Shown here piece by piece: positions 1-5,362 of a DNA stretch of 5,362 nt. How positions within the stretch are numbered: the stretch's first letter is position 1; each line of letters opens with the position of its first letter. The notes beneath the pieces were generated by a model, which had not been told where the DNA came from, made no database searches, and worked only from the letters and a program-made list of their open reading frames with translations. The position numbers and the translations under genes were made by a program. Source of the stretch: Candidatus Berkelbacteria bacterium (GTDB lineage: Bacteria > Patescibacteriota > UBA1384 > 2-12-FULL-50-11); the NCBI GenBank assembly GCA_024654065.1, contig JANLIQ010000066.1, positions 1 to 5,362 of the forward strand, written 5' to 3'.

Positions 1-239
1 ACCCTCAAACAATTTCTGGGCAGTAATACAAAACCTGTTGAGATTTTCCGAAGTGCCGAGATCTGACAATCTTGCCAATTATTCTTCTATCCTCCCTGAA
101 ATTTCCAGCTCAAAGCGAACCGGTCTAACCAGCTTAACAAGAAAACATCTCAATGTCCATGGTCGGGTGAATAAATTAGCTGGCAATTCAATAGCAATTG
201 AAAGATAATCCAGGGGTAAATGAGTAACGAACTGACAAG
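1..239. other. Upstream region of dnaG with no recognised gene
   Basis: This stretch holds no gene I can name. Two forward frames are open from the left edge. One covers 1-66 (21 codons then TGA, beginning TLKQFLGSN and ending FRSAEI) and could be the C-terminus of an upstream gene. The other covers 2-208 (68 codons then TAA), is rich in Ser and Asn, and looks less like a protein; it would also run through the likely dnaG promoter. A reverse frame is open for about 53 codons but has no clear start. None resembles ribosomal protein S21 (rpsU), which precedes dnaG in the enterobacterial operon. No tRNA, terminator hairpin with a T tract, or array repeat was seen. The stretch from about 67 to 239 is best read as intergenic leader. 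Confidence 0.4.
180..209 (+). promoter_or_regulatory. Possible dnaG-rpoD promoter with inverted repeat in the spacer
   Basis: A GATAAT box at 204-209 (five of six matches to TATAAT) follows a weak CTGGCA at 180-185 (four of six matches to TTGACA) with an 18-base spacer. Transcription would start near 216, leaving a leader of about 25 bases before the dnaG ATG. The spacer holds a perfect 6-base inverted repeat, TTCAAT (187-192) and ATTGAA (197-202), around a 4-base loop. An operator in that position is possible, but in AT-rich DNA a repeat this short can arise by chance. The promoter call rests on sequence similarity alone. Confidence 0.3.
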
Positions 240-267
240 ATGTCATCAAACGAAATCGAAGAGGTAA
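220..267 (+). CDS. Possible 15-codon upstream ORF overlapping the dnaG start
   Basis: An ATG at 220 opens a 15-codon frame (MSNELTRCHQTKSKR) that ends with TAA at 265-267, after the dnaG ATG at 240 and in a different frame. A G-rich run at 213-216 (CAGGGG) could act as a ribosome binding site, although the gap of three bases to the ATG is short. The same run is too far from the dnaG ATG to serve it. If translated, the frame would compete with or modulate dnaG initiation. Its first residues (MSNEL) echo the dnaG start (MSSNEI), so it could also be the remnant of an earlier or duplicated start. It may equally be chance. Confidence 0.15.
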   Translation: MSNELTRCHQTKSKR

Positions 268-1991
268 AACAGCGCTTGGATTTGGTCGAGCTAGTCGGCC
301 AGTATGTGACGCTCAAAAAAGCCGGCAGTAACTATAAAGCCCAATGTCCGTTTCATCAGGAGAAGACGGCTTCTTTGATGGTTAGCCCAGAAAAACAGAT
401 CTGGAAATGTTTTGGCTGTTCTTTGGGAGGAGATATCTATAAATTTGTTATGCAAGTTGAGCATTTGGAGTTTGGAGATGCCCTGCGGATGTTAGCGCAA
501 AAAGCCGGCGTGACGCTTCAGAGTCGAACTCGTTCTGAATACCAGACCCAGGATAGCAAGAGCTCCCTTTACCAAATCAACCGAGCATGCGCTAAAGTCT
601 TCCAGACGATTTTGCTCGAGCGTGATGCCGGCAAAGCCGCTTTAGAGTACCTAAGGAAGCGTGGCATTAAAGTGGAGACCATCAAGCAATTCGCAATTGG
701 ATACGCCCCTAAAAACTTTGATTTGAAAAGTTTACTTCTGAAACACGGCTTCACCGCCAACGACCTAGCCAAAGCTGGTTCGCCAGAGCGTTTCTTCGAC
801 CGAATTATGTTTCCAATTTTTGACGTATTAAGCAATCCAGTTGGTTTTACTGGCCGGATTCTAGGAGAAGGGGAGCCTAAGTATCTTAATTCTCCCGAAA
901 CCCCAATATTCAATAAAAGCCGAGTTCTTTATGGATTGAATTTAGCCAAAGCAGCATTAAAAGAAAAAAATTATGTAATTTTGGTTGAAGGACAGATGGA
1001 CGTAGTCGCTTTGCATCAAGCTGGAGTAACAAATGCCGTTGCTTCATCAGGAACGGCCATTACCGAAACCCAGCTCGTAACTCTAAGCAAGTACACACCT
1101 AATTTCTTACTAGCTTTTGATAACGACACGGCAGGCAAAGCAACTACCAAGAAGGTTATAGAAATGCTTCTGAGACTAGACTTGAATTCAAAGGTGATAG
1201 ATTTTGGAAAGTACAAAGATGCGGGCGAACTTTTCGAGAAAGACAAAGCTGCCTGGGCGCCTATTGTTAAAGAAGCTAGCGAAGGTGTTGAGTGGTGGAT
1301 CGCTGGTGAAATTGCTGTTGCCGGTCAACTAGACTTTATTGAAAACAAAAAGAAGGTTATTAAGGCAATGCTACCAATCCTGGGGTTAATAACTGACCCA
1401 ACAAGACTAGATCACTATGCTCAAAGACTAGCCCTGGCAGTAGGTGTTAAAACAGATAGCGTCTACGAATCTGTTAAGAAAGTTAGCCAGCCACCTGTTA
1501 ATAATCTTGGGACAAAAACAGATACCCAAAAACCAAAGGTGGCGTTACTTACTAACGAGGAACAGTTTCTAGCCTTAGCGATTGCTAAACCTGCATTAAT
1601 CGTTGAACGAAAGAAAGATTTCGACGAAGTTATCTGGCAGTCTGTCGAGACTGTCACCATTGCCGAATCGCTGAAAAAATTGTATACTGACACCACTTTG
1701 GTTAAATCACCGACCCAGTTTCTCTCAAAGGTGAAAAACACTCTTGGCCCCGATCTAGAGGGGAAGATCGACTCGTGGCAATTTTGGGTTTCCCAGGAAT
1801 GGCCAGAACTCACTGACGAGACAGCCAAAGGATTAATTGACGAAAAAATTAGTCGTCTTGCAACTGGGCGTTATGACTTAAAAAAGGAGAACTTAGCCCG
1901 AGCTATTAAAAGAGCGCAAGTCGCTGGAGATATTAATGAAGTGAAAAAACTAATGAGTCAGTTAAGTGATCTGACCGCTAAAGGAGTTTAA
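240..1991 (+). CDS. dnaG: DNA primase DnaG
   Basis: Bacterial replicative primase of 583 residues, close to the usual length (E. coli about 581). It synthesises the RNA primers for Okazaki fragments at the fork, working with the DnaB helicase. The N-terminal zinc-binding domain has the CHC2 ligands C36, H39, C57 and C60. The RNA polymerase-like core follows at about 105-240, including RIMFPIFD (188-195) and KYLNSPETP (214-222). The TOPRIM domain has E250 and G251 in LVEGQMD, and D294 and D296 in FDNDTAGK, which are the expected metal-binding residues. The later acidic motif, usually DPDE-like, reads KDAGEL (326-331), a mild departure. Residues from about 430 form a helical, poorly conserved C-terminus in the position of the helicase-interaction domain. 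The ATG at 240 is the only possible start close by, because the same frame has a TAA at 225-227. It has no clear Shine-Dalgarno sequence. The gene ends six bases before rpoD. Confidence 0.98.
   Translation: MSSNEIEEVKQRLDLVELVGQYVTLKKAGSNYKAQCPFHQEKTASLMVSPEKQIWKCFGCSLGGDIYKFVMQVEHLEFGDALRMLAQKAGVTLQSRTRSEYQTQDSKSSLYQINRACAKVFQTILLERDAGKAALEYLRKRGIKVETIKQFAIGYAPKNFDLKSLLLKHGFTANDLAKAGSPERFFDRIMFPIFDVLSNPVGFTGRILGEGEPKYLNSPETPIFNKSRVLYGLNLAKAALKEKNYVILVEGQMDVVALHQAGVTNAVASSGTAITETQLVTLSKYTPNFLLAFDNDTAGKATTKKVIEMLLRLDLNSKVIDFGKYKDAGELFEKDKAAWAPIVKEASEGVEWWIAGEIAVAGQLDFIENKKKVIKAMLPILGLITDPTRLDHYAQRLALAVGVKTDSVYESVKKVSQPPVNNLGTKTDTQKPKVALLTNEEQFLALAIAKPALIVERKKDFDEVIWQSVETVTIAESLKKLYTDTTLVKSPTQFLSKVKNTLGPDLEGKIDSWQFWVSQEWPELTDETAKGLIDEKISRLATGRYDLKKENLARAIKRAQVAGDINEVKKLMSQLSDLTAKGV
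1980..1986 (+). promoter_or_regulatory. rpoD ribosome binding site inside the end of dnaG
   Basis: AAAGGAG is a good Shine-Dalgarno sequence lying within the last sense codons of dnaG, 11 bases before the rpoD ATG at 1998. The spacing is somewhat long. It is the clearest ribosome binding site in the window and supports the chosen rpoD start. It also implies that ribosomes finishing dnaG pass over the rpoD initiation signal, so translation of the two genes may be coupled. Confidence 0.6.
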
Positions 1992-1997
1992 ATTCAA

Positions 1998-3119
1998 ATG
2001 ACAAAAGCCGTTCCAAAAAAAATAAAACAAGATTCTGGGTTAACTTTCCCAGAAGAATTAATGTATTTGATCCGTAAGGGTCGAACTCATGGATTTGTTA
2101 CTCATAAAGAAATTCTGCAAGCATATAGCGAGCCAGAAAACGATCTAGAGATGATCGACGCCTTTTTGCGTTATCTAGGACAAATCGGTGTTGAAATCCG
2201 TGACGCTAAACCACTGCTTGAAATCCCAGCCGTTGATGACGGTAAGAAGAAAGCCACTAAAGACGATGAGCTATCTGGTATCTCTGAGGACTCGGTCCGG
2301 ATGTATCTACGGGAGATTGGACAATATCCCCTATTAACAGGAGACGAGGAAGTCAAGCTTGCTAAGAGAATTGAGCGAGGAGATAAATCTGCCAAACGTC
2401 GTTTAGCAGAAGCTAATCTTCGTCTTGTGGTATCTATTGCTAAGAAATATATCGGGCGTGGACTGTCCCTGTTGGACTTAATACAGGAAGGAAACTTAGG
2501 ACTACAACGAGCAGTCGAGAAGTTTGACTACCATAAAGGATTTAAATTTTCGACTTACGCTACCTGGTGGATTCGCCAAGCAATTACTCGAGCTATTGCC
2601 GACCAAGCCAGAACTATTCGTATTCCAGTTCATATGGTTGAAACGATCAACCGTTTTATGCGAGCTCAGCGCGAGTTACAACAAGAACTCGGTCGTGAAC
2701 CGCTCAACGAGGAGCTAGCCAAGAAACTTGGAGTCGAAATGGATAAGCTTGAACACATCCAACGAATTAGTCAGGAGACTGTTTCTCTTGAATCCCCTGT
2801 TGGTGACGACGGTGACTCAACTCTTGGAGACTTTATCGAAGACAAACAAGCAATGTCTCCGGAAGAGCAGGCAATATATCGTCTAATGAAAGGGCATGTT
2901 GAAGACTCGATGTCGATACTTACTCCGAGAGAACAAAAAATCCTTAGAATGCGTTTTGGCTTAGAAGATGCAGGACACGCTGGCCGAACTCACACACTAG
3001 AGGAAGTCGGTAAAGAATTCGGTGTTACCCGTGAACGTATCCGCCAGATCGAAGCTAAAGCATTGCAGAAATTAAAGAAACACGAAGAAGCCAGTAAGCT
3101 ACGAGACTACTTAAATTAG
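1998..3119 (+). CDS. rpoD: RNA polymerase primary sigma factor (sigma-70, RpoD/SigA)
   Basis: Housekeeping sigma factor of 373 residues, about the length of the short SigA-type proteins such as that of Bacillus subtilis. It directs core RNA polymerase to promoters. All regions are visible in order. Region 1.1 lies at about 15-70, which marks a primary rather than alternative sigma. Region 1.2 begins at [16 protein letters not shown] (99-114). Region 2 spans about 133-207, with the promoter-melting and -10-reading helix [17 protein letters not shown] (187-203). Region 3 starts at HMVETINR (212-219), and the finger is [17 protein letters not shown] (266-282). The region 4 helix-turn-helix runs from [20 protein letters not shown] (333-352). 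Two oddities are a loop about four residues longer than usual before region 4.2 (AGHAGRT) and a C-terminal KKHEEAS where HPSRS is common. It follows dnaG by six bases in the same frame, as in the macromolecular synthesis operon. Confidence 0.98.
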   Translation: MTKAVPKKIKQDSGLTFPEELMYLIRKGRTHGFVTHKEILQAYSEPENDLEMIDAFLRYLGQIGVEIRDAKPLLEIPAVDDGKKKATKDDELSGISEDSVRMYLREIGQYPLLTGDEEVKLAKRIERGDKSAKRRLAEANLRLVVSIAKKYIGRGLSLLDLIQEGNLGLQRAVEKFDYHKGFKFSTYATWWIRQAITRAIADQARTIRIPVHMVETINRFMRAQRELQQELGREPLNEELAKKLGVEMDKLEHIQRISQETVSLESPVGDDGDSTLGDFIEDKQAMSPEEQAIYRLMKGHVEDSMSILTPREQKILRMRFGLEDAGHAGRTHTLEEVGKEFGVTRERIRQIEAKALQKLKKHEEASKLRDYLN

Positions 3120-3163
3120 ATATTTATCGAAGATAAGCTAATCGTTGGACTTCTGCACAAAGG

Positions 3164-3189
3164 TAGACACTTCTATGTACAACTATAAT
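3164..3189 (+). promoter_or_regulatory. Promoter for the DUF5663-like gene
   Basis: The 89-base gap after rpoD holds a perfect TATAAT at 3184-3189. The best -35 candidate is TAGACA at 3164-3169 (five of six matches to TTGACA), but its 14-base spacer is shorter than ideal. Transcription would start near 3196, giving a leader of only about 12 bases before the ATG at 3209, with no Shine-Dalgarno sequence in it. The downstream pair may therefore have its own promoter and produce a nearly leaderless message. No convincing terminator separates it from rpoD, so read-through from the dnaG-rpoD transcript is also possible. Confidence 0.5.
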
Positions 3190-3208
3190 TTTTTGCTACG
3201 CTCAATAT

Positions 3209-3544
3209 ATGGCCAGCCACGCTTTAGAAGAAATATTGCAAAAAAGTATATTTGAAGTCTCTGAACTAGAAAACCTGTCAGAGGAAAAGAAACAAGAGAT
3301 TTTTGAACAGTCGTATGAAACTGTTATGAACCGAGTAATGATACGTATTGCCGATCTTCTCGATGAACATGGTATCGATAAGCTAAAGGAATTAATTGAT
3401 GAAGCTGACGCAGGAGCAGTGCATCAATTTTTCGAATCTAATAATATAGACATCGATCAGATCGCTAGCTCAGAAGCGCTAGCTTACAAGGTCGAGCTGG
3501 CAGCACTAACTGATACACTTCACGGACAGAGTCTGGCTTCTTAA
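3209..3544 (+). CDS. DUF5663-like small helical protein
   Basis: A 111-residue, acidic, probably all-helical cytosolic protein with no signal peptide or membrane segment and no cysteine. The pattern fits my memory of DUF5663, a small family I associate with Candidate Phyla Radiation genomes: ENLSEEKKQEIFEQ (21-34), the NRVMIRIADLL helix (41-51), DKLKELIDEADAG (57-69), and then VHQFFESNNIDIDQI (71-85). No function is known to me, and no catalytic motif is visible. The ATG at 3209 is favoured because it directly follows the TATAAT box and the protein is family-like from its first helix. It has no Shine-Dalgarno sequence. The stop lies three bases before the next ATG, in the same frame, so the two genes are probably co-expressed. 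The family assignment is from memory and unchecked; the coding call is firmer. Confidence 0.75.
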   Translation: MASHALEEILQKSIFEVSELENLSEEKKQEIFEQSYETVMNRVMIRIADLLDEHGIDKLKELIDEADAGAVHQFFESNNIDIDQIASSEALAYKVELAALTDTLHGQSLAS

Positions 3545-3547
3545 AAG

Positions 3548-5278
3548 ATGAGTGAGGGGAGGAATATAGTTCCACGAGAAAGCATGGAGATTATCGATGC
3601 GGAGTGGAAAGAGACGACCGAGGATGTTGTTGAGCATCCTTCATCGGATCCAGCCCCAGAAGAGCCAACTTCTTTAATCACACCAGAGAAAGCAGATAGT
3701 GTAGTTGAGGAAAAGAGTAAACGCCAAGAAATATTACTTAATGCCAAAGACGAAGCTTTAAGAAAAAGTCGCGAAGAAATAGCTGAACGCTACAAACTCG
3801 GTGAGGGTAATGTACTGACGCGGTTCATCAGGCAGACAAAAGCCATTTTTGCAGGTGAATTTTCTGATCTTAAAATATCCGAAAACCTTGCCGAAGCTTC
3901 ACCTGAGAACCAACAAAGAGAACTCGGTAAAGCTTTCAGATTGATAGGGCGAGACGGTGCGCTTAGGTTAGGAAAGGTTGCGGCTAAAACAGGCGTAGCA
4001 GGGGGGATTGGAGCAGGAATAGCTGCTGTACTAGGTGGAACAATCGGTTCGCCGGTATTCCTTGCTGCACTGGCGGGAGGGGCAGCAACAAGGGGTGCCT
4101 TCGAACTCTATCGTCATTTTAAGAAGGACGAGAGAGAAGGTCGTTCTAAAGTAATCGAATCCAGATCTAAAGTTTTAGCTGAGGCAGCTAATCTTCAAGT
4201 TAACGCCACCGCCTTATATAAAGAAAGGGAAACTGCTAACGACGAGCGAATCGAAGAGATTGATCAGCAGCTCGAAGATTTACATACTTACTTAATTGAT
4301 TTAACTCGCTATGAAAGCTATCAGGCACTGTACGCAAACAATGATCCAGAAAAAGAGCTGGAAACCTTGGCGCGCGTAAATAATCTCGGACATGAGAAGA
4401 TGAGGCTAGAAAAAAAGCGAGAGAAGATTGCCGATCTTGTTGCCGCTGGCGGATCATTACTGGGCGGAATGGTTGGTCACGCGGTTCAGTCAAGCCTGTT
4501 AGCGACGGAATCGGTTAGTAAACAGACCGGATTCTGGGCTGATTTCGACAAAGATGGGGTGAAGCATTTTGTACAACGAGTGAATATTGCTGACGTAGTA
4601 AATCCTAGTCCTGAGTTTGCGCAACAGTTAGAAAGATCGGGAGGATTCGTCTTTAATTACAGTGGAGGTTCGGCCATGGCTGAACACGGGGCAAAAATTG
4701 CCGCTCAAGTAACAGAAGGGGTGCTCAGTAATGGCTCAAGCGTACACGTGATAAACGGACTAAATGAAAGCGTATTCAAAAACCTGATACTTCAGGGTAA
4801 CCCGCAAATCGCTAGAGACGCAGCGATTGCAGCTGGCTCAATCTGGAAGGAAGCAGTGCCGATAGCCGCTGGACACTTATTAATGATGGCGGACTTCTTT
4901 TCGACAACAAAGAAAAAGGAAGGGGAGGACGGGACCGCTCGGTCTGCAAAGCCAAGCACTGACGCCGAAAGCAGAAGTCAGCCTGAGCTGCCGGGTGTTG
5001 AGAGGAAAGCTTTGCCAGGACGCAAAAAGCCGGAAGACGAAGATGAGGCTACCGTCATCGATAGCCAACCTACTGAGGAAGATACTTTTTATCCAGGCCG
5101 CGACGCCGAGGCCTACCAACTGAAAGAAGATATGAGCAGGAACAATGGTAATGAGATTGCCACCCACGAAAGAGACGCTATCGCCAAATTAAGGGAAAGA
5201 ATTAAAGCTGAAAATAAAGCGAACAAGGAAGCGAATCTAAGGAATAATTCATCAGAGACCCAGAAGAATACATTCTAG
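3548..5278 (+). CDS. Unknown protein with glycine-rich hydrophobic segments, possibly membrane-associated
   Basis: I do not recognise this 576-residue protein. Residues 1-60 are acidic and likely disordered, and about 60-110 is charged and helical. An uncharged Gly/Ala-rich stretch at 148-181 (VAGGIGAGIAAVLGGTIGSP and onward) resembles a glycine-zipper hairpin long enough to cross a membrane twice. A long charged segment, probably coiled coil, covers about 190-296. A second Gly-rich uncharged stretch lies at 297-320, and a shorter, weaker one at 436-448. From about 452 the tail is charged, low in complexity and probably disordered. There is no signal peptide, so the N-terminus is probably cytosolic. 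The ATG at 3548 was chosen because it sits three bases after the previous stop; a second ATG at 3584 is possible. A strong purine run (3554-3563) lies inside the gene, not before it. The last codons fall in a probable IS30 end, so the protein may be truncated. Confidence 0.8.
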   Translation: MSEGRNIVPRESMEIIDAEWKETTEDVVEHPSSDPAPEEPTSLITPEKADSVVEEKSKRQEILLNAKDEALRKSREEIAERYKLGEGNVLTRFIRQTKAIFAGEFSDLKISENLAEASPENQQRELGKAFRLIGRDGALRLGKVAAKTGVAGGIGAGIAAVLGGTIGSPVFLAALAGGAATRGAFELYRHFKKDEREGRSKVIESRSKVLAEAANLQVNATALYKERETANDERIEEIDQQLEDLHTYLIDLTRYESYQALYANNDPEKELETLARVNNLGHEKMRLEKKREKIADLVAAGGSLLGGMVGHAVQSSLLATESVSKQTGFWADFDKDGVKHFVQRVNIADVVNPSPEFAQQLERSGGFVFNYSGGSAMAEHGAKIAAQVTEGVLSNGSSVHVINGLNESVFKNLILQGNPQIARDAAIAAGSIWKEAVPIAAGHLLMMADFFSTTKKKEGEDGTARSAKPSTDAESRSQPELPGVERKALPGRKKPEDEDEATVIDSQPTEEDTFYPGRDAEAYQLKEDMSRNNGNEIATHERDAIAKLRERIKAENKANKEANLRNNSSETQKNTF

Positions 5279-5362
5279 GATTTAACGAAACACTTTAGTT
5301 ATTTAATGCTCGTACTATCTCATTGGGTGTTTTATATTTCAAGACTTTTCGGGGACGATTGT
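5268..5362 (-). mobile_element. End of an IS30-family insertion sequence (partial)
   Basis: The right edge contains the transposase-3' end of an IS30-family element, which continues beyond the window. The stretch ATTCTAGGATTTAACGAAAC, beginning at 5272 and running on to about 5294, resembles remembered IS30-type terminal repeats, which have an ATTC block followed by an AACGCAACA-like block. The transposase stop at 5295-5297 directly adjoins it, as is usual at this end. The exact outer boundary is uncertain by several bases, and neither the other inverted repeat nor a target duplication can be seen here. The repeat overlaps the last codons and TAG stop of the unknown gene. Confidence 0.65.
5295..5362 (-). 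CDS. IS30-family transposase, C-terminal fragment at window edge
   Basis: Read on the reverse strand, the last 21 codons give NRPRKVLKYKTPNEIV followed by RALNN and a TAA stop (forward 5295-5297). The NRPRK-x-L-x-(Y/F)-K-T-P-x-E pattern is the hallmark of the C-terminus of IS30-family DDE transposases, just after the catalytic domain. The catalytic residues and the DNA-binding N-terminus lie outside the window, so I cannot say whether the element is intact. It is transcribed towards the unknown gene, and no terminator separates the two converging genes. Confidence 0.85.
   Translation of the reverse strand, partial: NRPRKVLKYKTPNEIVRALNN

Noticed and set aside
2..208. 68-codon forward frame open from the left edge
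   Set aside because: It has no recognisable domain, a Ser/Asn-rich composition, and runs through the likely dnaG promoter. It is mentioned only within the upstream region entry.
1748..1763. CCCC and GGGG arms flanking GATCTAGA within dnaG
   Set aside because: It is a four-base stem inside a well-conserved coding gene and is most likely chance.
2524..2718. 64-residue forward frame within rpoD
   Set aside because: It lies wholly inside the conserved sigma region 2-3 coding sequence in another frame and has no protein-like features of its own.
3124..3136. Small hairpin TTATC-GAA-GATAA just after rpoD, considered as a terminator
   Set aside because: The stem is only five mostly A-T pairs and no T tract follows it directly.
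3463..3484. Two copies of CGCTAGCT that could form a hairpin within the DUF5663-like gene
   Set aside because: The pairing core is six bases, it lies in coding sequence (around IASSEALAY), and nothing else suggests a function.
3554..3563. Strong purine run GAGGGGAGGA considered as a ribosome binding site for a later start of the unknown gene
   Set aside because: No start codon follows at a suitable distance; the next in-frame ATG (3584) is about 20 bases away.

Overview
The window most likely comes from a bacterium of the Candidate Phyla Radiation (Patescibacteria), with moderate confidence. It has moderate-to-low GC and uses the standard code: TGG encodes Trp and no in-frame TGA is reassigned. 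It carries a housekeeping dnaG-rpoD pair without rpsU beside it. The small helical gene after rpoD resembles DUF5663, a family I associate with this radiation. I cannot place it in a class or order.

Layout: positions 1-239 hold no gene I recognise and probably contain the end of an upstream gene plus the dnaG leader. Next come dnaG (240-1991, DNA primase) and rpoD (1998-3119, primary sigma factor), six bases apart and almost certainly co-transcribed. After an 89-base gap with a perfect TATAAT box come a 111-residue DUF5663-like gene (3209-3544) and a 576-residue unknown gene (3548-5278) with glycine-rich hydrophobic segments. These two are separated by three bases and lie in the same reading frame. 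At the right edge, on the opposite strand, are the last 21 codons of an IS30-family transposase, with a probable IS terminal repeat that overlaps the 3' end of the unknown gene.

How the genes fit together: dnaG and rpoD are the replication-priming and transcription-initiation parts of the classical macromolecular synthesis operon. The two downstream genes look like a separate accessory pair with its own promoter, probably co-translated. The second encodes a possible membrane-associated protein with long charged helical regions. The IS30 insertion seems to have landed at or inside the 3' end of this gene and may supply its present stop codon. The unknown pair and its junction with the IS are the parts most worth pursuing; the left half is ordinary housekeeping DNA.
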